DNA from: Prorocentrum cordatum
Lineage: Eukaryota > Sar > Dinophyceae > Prorocentrales > Prorocentraceae
Reading direction: 5' to 3'
Assembly (NCBI GenBank): GCA_963575745.1
Contig: CAUYUJ010017997.1
Span: forward strand, 153,744-217,743
DNA length: 64,000 bases
The notes beneath the pieces are model-generated. The model saw only the letters and a program-made list of their open reading frames with translations, was not told the origin of the DNA and ran no database searches. Made by a program: the position numbers and the translations under genes. Of the stretch, positions 61,085-64,000 are shown piece by piece; the stretch's first letter is position 1; every line of letters begins with the position of its first letter.

Positions 61085-62895
61085 ACGCGGTCGCGCTACG
61101 CCGCCGTCAAAGCCGACGTCGCACGCGGAAGCAATGCAACGGTCTTCCCAGTTGATGGCAGCGCCCCAGCTTTAATTATCTGAAACGCGCGCTTGGCTCG
61201 CGATCATCTTCGAGCAACCCGACGGAGCGGCCCATCTTGGCCATGGCGCATGAGCGCGCCCGCCCGCCATCAGAAAATCCCGGCCGCAGTCCTTTTTCAC
61301 GCCCCCCCGCGGTTATGCCCCACCCCCTCGGCAACGGCCGCGGAGAACAAAGCGTTTTGGGCTTCCAGCAGAGGCGCGACTGCAAGTGTGTTATTGTCCG
61401 TGGAATTTATCTTAACTTGCTGCGCCGCTGGCCGGGGCCGGCGCCGGGGGTCGGCCCTCCCCCCCTGCCGACGTCTATCCGCCTCGCGCCGATGAGGGGG
61501 CTTTGCCCGCGGCCGCCCAGCGTTCCCCCCCCTTTAGCTCTCTCGTGGACCTCGCGCTGCCTAAATGCCCGTCAAAGTCCCCCCCCCCGCCAAGCCGCCG
61601 ACGCGAGGCCGGGAAGGGTCGCAAGCGGGGGGCGCGTCGTCGCACGCACGCAACTTCCCACGTCAGCGACGAACGAAACGCATCTCCTCAGACAACCAGC
61701 CGCGCCCCCCCCCCCCCCCCCCCAGCGCCTCCGCAAGCCTCGCGCGCCTCGGGGGCCCTCGACCGCCCCAGGCGCCAGCGCTCTCCGCGCGCCCATTGGC
61801 GAGGCCGGGTGCCCCGAGTATCGCCATGGGTGAATTCGCGCGCAACTCCACTGCATTTGCCCCCCCGCCGCTTCCTCCATTCTCGCTGGCCCCCCTGCCC
61901 TCGAGCGCCTGGCCGGCGCCCAAGTCCCGAGTAACTCCGCGCCGCCGCGCGCGCGAAGTCGGCGCTGGATTTCCAGGGGGCGCGCGACGCGACGCGGGCG
62001 CGACGCGCTGGAATCCCCTCTGGCGCAGGATACGGCAAGCCCACTTCCGCGCCCACGTGGATCGCCCCAGACCTCATCGATTGAAACTCCTCCGTCGGTT
62101 TCAGCCCAGTGGGCCTCGCTGGCGCCGGGGAAGCGAGTCCCGATGGGGGGGGGCCCAGCCTGTCGTCGCCCGTCAACTGGCCAGCTACGCCGCCAATATA
62201 GCCCGACAAAGAGTCGGCCCGATCGACCTCTGACCTCCTCTTCCCGCCTCCGCCAATGAACTCGACGCGCCCGCGCCGGCCAATAGATTTCGCGCCGAGG
62301 GCTTCTCCGACGCAAGGGCCGGTCGCCATGGGCCGCCCGGGTTGCTCCGCGAGCCCCCCCATCGCCCTTTTAACGCGTGCTTCAAGCCGTCGCGGCGCAA
62401 GTCCCCGTCGCACGCGCTCGCGCCGTCGCGCTTCAACGCCCCCTGCGACGGCGGCGCTGCCCAACTTGAGGCCCGCGCAGGGTGTCCGAAGAGACAGCAT
62501 CACCCATTATTTCTTCGAGTCTGAAAGTGCCCCAGCGCGAGATGTTCAACCGCGTTGCCAAGCATGCCCGTCGTTAGATCCGGCCGGAGTCCCATTGCAT
62601 TGAGAGCCATTAGCCTGCTGCCGGCTGCGCGCATGGAACTCGAGATTCGCAAGATGGATCCTTTGTTCTTGCTGGCGCGCATTGCCCCTCCTCGCATCGC
62701 GTCGCAGATGAAGCGCCATGGCCCCCCATGATCATCGCAAGTACTTCGGCCCGCGCCCCATCTGTTTCGCCGCGCCAATAACTCGGACCAGCGAAAGTGT
62801 CTCAGTAACGCGCGCCTGCGCGTCATGCTAGCACTTGCCGCGCGGCCTTGCGATTCCCCGGTTCTCCATCACATGTCGACTGAGACGTCCTCATC
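61085..62895. other. GC-rich stretch without a supported gene
   Basis: Overlapping long frames on both strands (for example 61,688-62,503 minus and 61,565-62,233 plus) are expected from high GC and lack of stops. No domain was recognised. C runs at 61,582-61,590 and 61,706-61,725. Confidence 0.4.
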
Positions 62896-62899
62896 AAAG

Positions 62900-63570
62900 C
62901 GCATCATGTTTAACCCGATGAGACAATCGTCAATGTTCTACGCGCCCTGTTCTTCACTCTCTTGGTCGGGTTGAGTTTCTTCCATGTTCTCAGTGTCGGG
63001 ATTCTCGCCACCTCCGACTTCTTGAACCCCCTGATGCATGTCCTCGCCTTCAGCTTCTTCCTCTCGAACTTCCCTGGTCCTCTGATCGCCTCCAGAGCCC
63101 CCTGCCTTGCTCACTGATGCTGATCCCGGCGGGGCGGCGTCAGCCCATCGCTCATCGCCACCTGCCGAAGCAACGCGGGACCCAGTCAGGCACGTCAGAA
63201 ACCCTGGCAACCCCCTCCCATCTTAAAGTTGCCCATCGTCGGCGGTAACTTCCATTTCGCCAGTTTCCCGATCAATAATCGCACGTGCTCCTCTCTTATT
63301 GCGCCATCAATGTAGCGCTCTACTCTCATGTCTCTAGGCGCATGCACTTTGCTTCTGGTTTCGCGGCGCTGTCGACTGACTCACCCAGCCCTGGAACCAG
63401 CCGTCTACCAATGGATCATTCCTGTCCACGTCCTCCTGGAAACACCTGGGATCCATCCTCATCTGGGGGGCTGCGAATCTCTCTTGGATGCACGGGTCGC
63501 GCTGCCCTGAGACACTCGACAACACGCTCTCGGCACTCTGCACAGCGACGCCCCCAGGCTGCATCTCCTC
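62900..63570 (-). pseudogene. Coding relic with conserved-looking acidic and basic parts
   Basis: Minus strand, two or three frames. The first (63,564-63,334) gives AAPQMRMDPRCFQEDVDRND and PLVDGWFQGWVSQST. After a frame change at about 63,335 comes PRDMRVERYIDGAIREEHVR, then LLIGKLAKWKLPPTMGNFKM, to a stop at about 63,196. Another piece (about 63,090-62,915) gives KKLKARTCIRGFKKSEVARI and a Lys/Arg-rich RKNRARRT-like end. Composition is natural and non-repetitive. It may be the N-terminal region of a retroelement ORF, but I cannot name the family. Confidence 0.4.
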
Positions 63571-64000
63571 GGGCTATGGCCATGCACCCAGAACGTCCCA
63601 GCGTAGGGCCCCATGGCCACGGACTCCAGCTTCTTCACTGCAAACCCTGATGCTACTAAGTGCTGGGTGTCTGCAGCTACGCCTTGACTGGGCCACCGCC
63701 ATCGGCGAGGTCAGGCTGGCCGAAAAATTCCACGCCACGCGCGTTCGGGCCTGGTTGCCAGTGTAATCGCTTCATTTTGCTAACCTCATTTCAGTTCCAC
63801 TTATCATCGTCGCCCCCGTGTGCCTGAGCTCGCGAGTCTAGACTGCGCCCATGACAAGCTCTTTGACTGGCTTCATGTTTTCCCAGAAGCACACCACTCT
63901 CCCACCTCGCTTTGAGGTCCTTGCTTCCCCGTGTAAGTGGAGTCTGCAAGTGCATGACGCAATCTCCCAAACTCGGGCAACGGTTCGTTCAATTTTCACC

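Overview
The window reads as nuclear DNA of a dinoflagellate, probably a large-genome, GC-rich species. Three things support this. There are fragments of dinoflagellate-type LINE polyproteins, including a tail with C2H2-like zinc fingers. There are two relics of the dinoflagellate spliced leader (the 15-nt core CCATTTTGGCTCAAG, exact at 51,119-51,133 and nearly exact at 1,632-1,652, both on the minus strand). The rest is extremely rich in simple and minisatellite repeats. No rRNA, tRNA, CRISPR array or prokaryotic operon is visible. The species call is inference; no conserved single-copy gene was recognised.

Layout. 0.2-1.65 kb (minus): a protein-like two-part coding region of unknown function behind a spliced-leader relic. 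1.7-15 kb: repeats, including a 541-bp tandem duplication, short tandem arrays, (GGA)n/(TCC)n tracts and the first two copies of a composite repeat built on CCAAGAGGCC-like words. 15.9-18.0 kb (minus): the 3' part of a LINE. 19.7-25.0 kb (minus): a longer, decayed LINE with coiled-coil, endonuclease, reverse transcriptase (RT) and C-terminal remnants. 25-37 kb: polypurine tracts, a 1-kb GGGGACAGTG minisatellite between inverted flanks, (TCA)n, more composite repeats and a clean ten-copy 101-bp satellite. 53-56.4 kb: further minisatellites. 56.5-58.5 kb (minus): a third LINE. 58.5-64 kb: (ATC)n tracts and GC-rich DNA with one coding relic near 63 kb.

The centrepiece is a complete LTR retrotransposon of the Ty1/copia order at 37,162-53,048 (15,887 bp, minus strand). 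It is bounded by LTRs and a 5-bp target duplication (GATGG), with a primer-binding site like the initiator-Met tRNA. Its coding part behaves as one polyprotein of about 5,000 codons, now broken by six frame changes and two in-frame stops. In order it carries: an N-terminal segment with two hydrophobic helices, gag, a CCHC knuckle, a KptA/Tpt1 RNA 2'-phosphotransferase-like domain, a RING-H2 finger, an aspartic protease, an unassigned region, a cytosine-methyltransferase-like domain, a zinc-binding stretch, integrase, RT and RNase H. That is about three times the usual length of a copia element.

The most unusual signal is a family of about 40 short hairpins spread through this element. Each is a 5-bp stem, mostly GCNNN/N'N'N'GC, closed by a tetraloop which on the coding strand is GAAA, GCAA, GAGA or GTAA in 38 of 40 cases, that is, a GNRA loop. 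The stems fall into about a dozen sequences with compensatory changes. The hairpins occur in all three reading frames, where they create recurring short peptides such as QGNLP, RGNPP, LGNEP and AGKPA. None was seen in the opposite orientation or elsewhere in the window. This points to selection or dispersal at RNA level and is the best candidate for an undescribed system.
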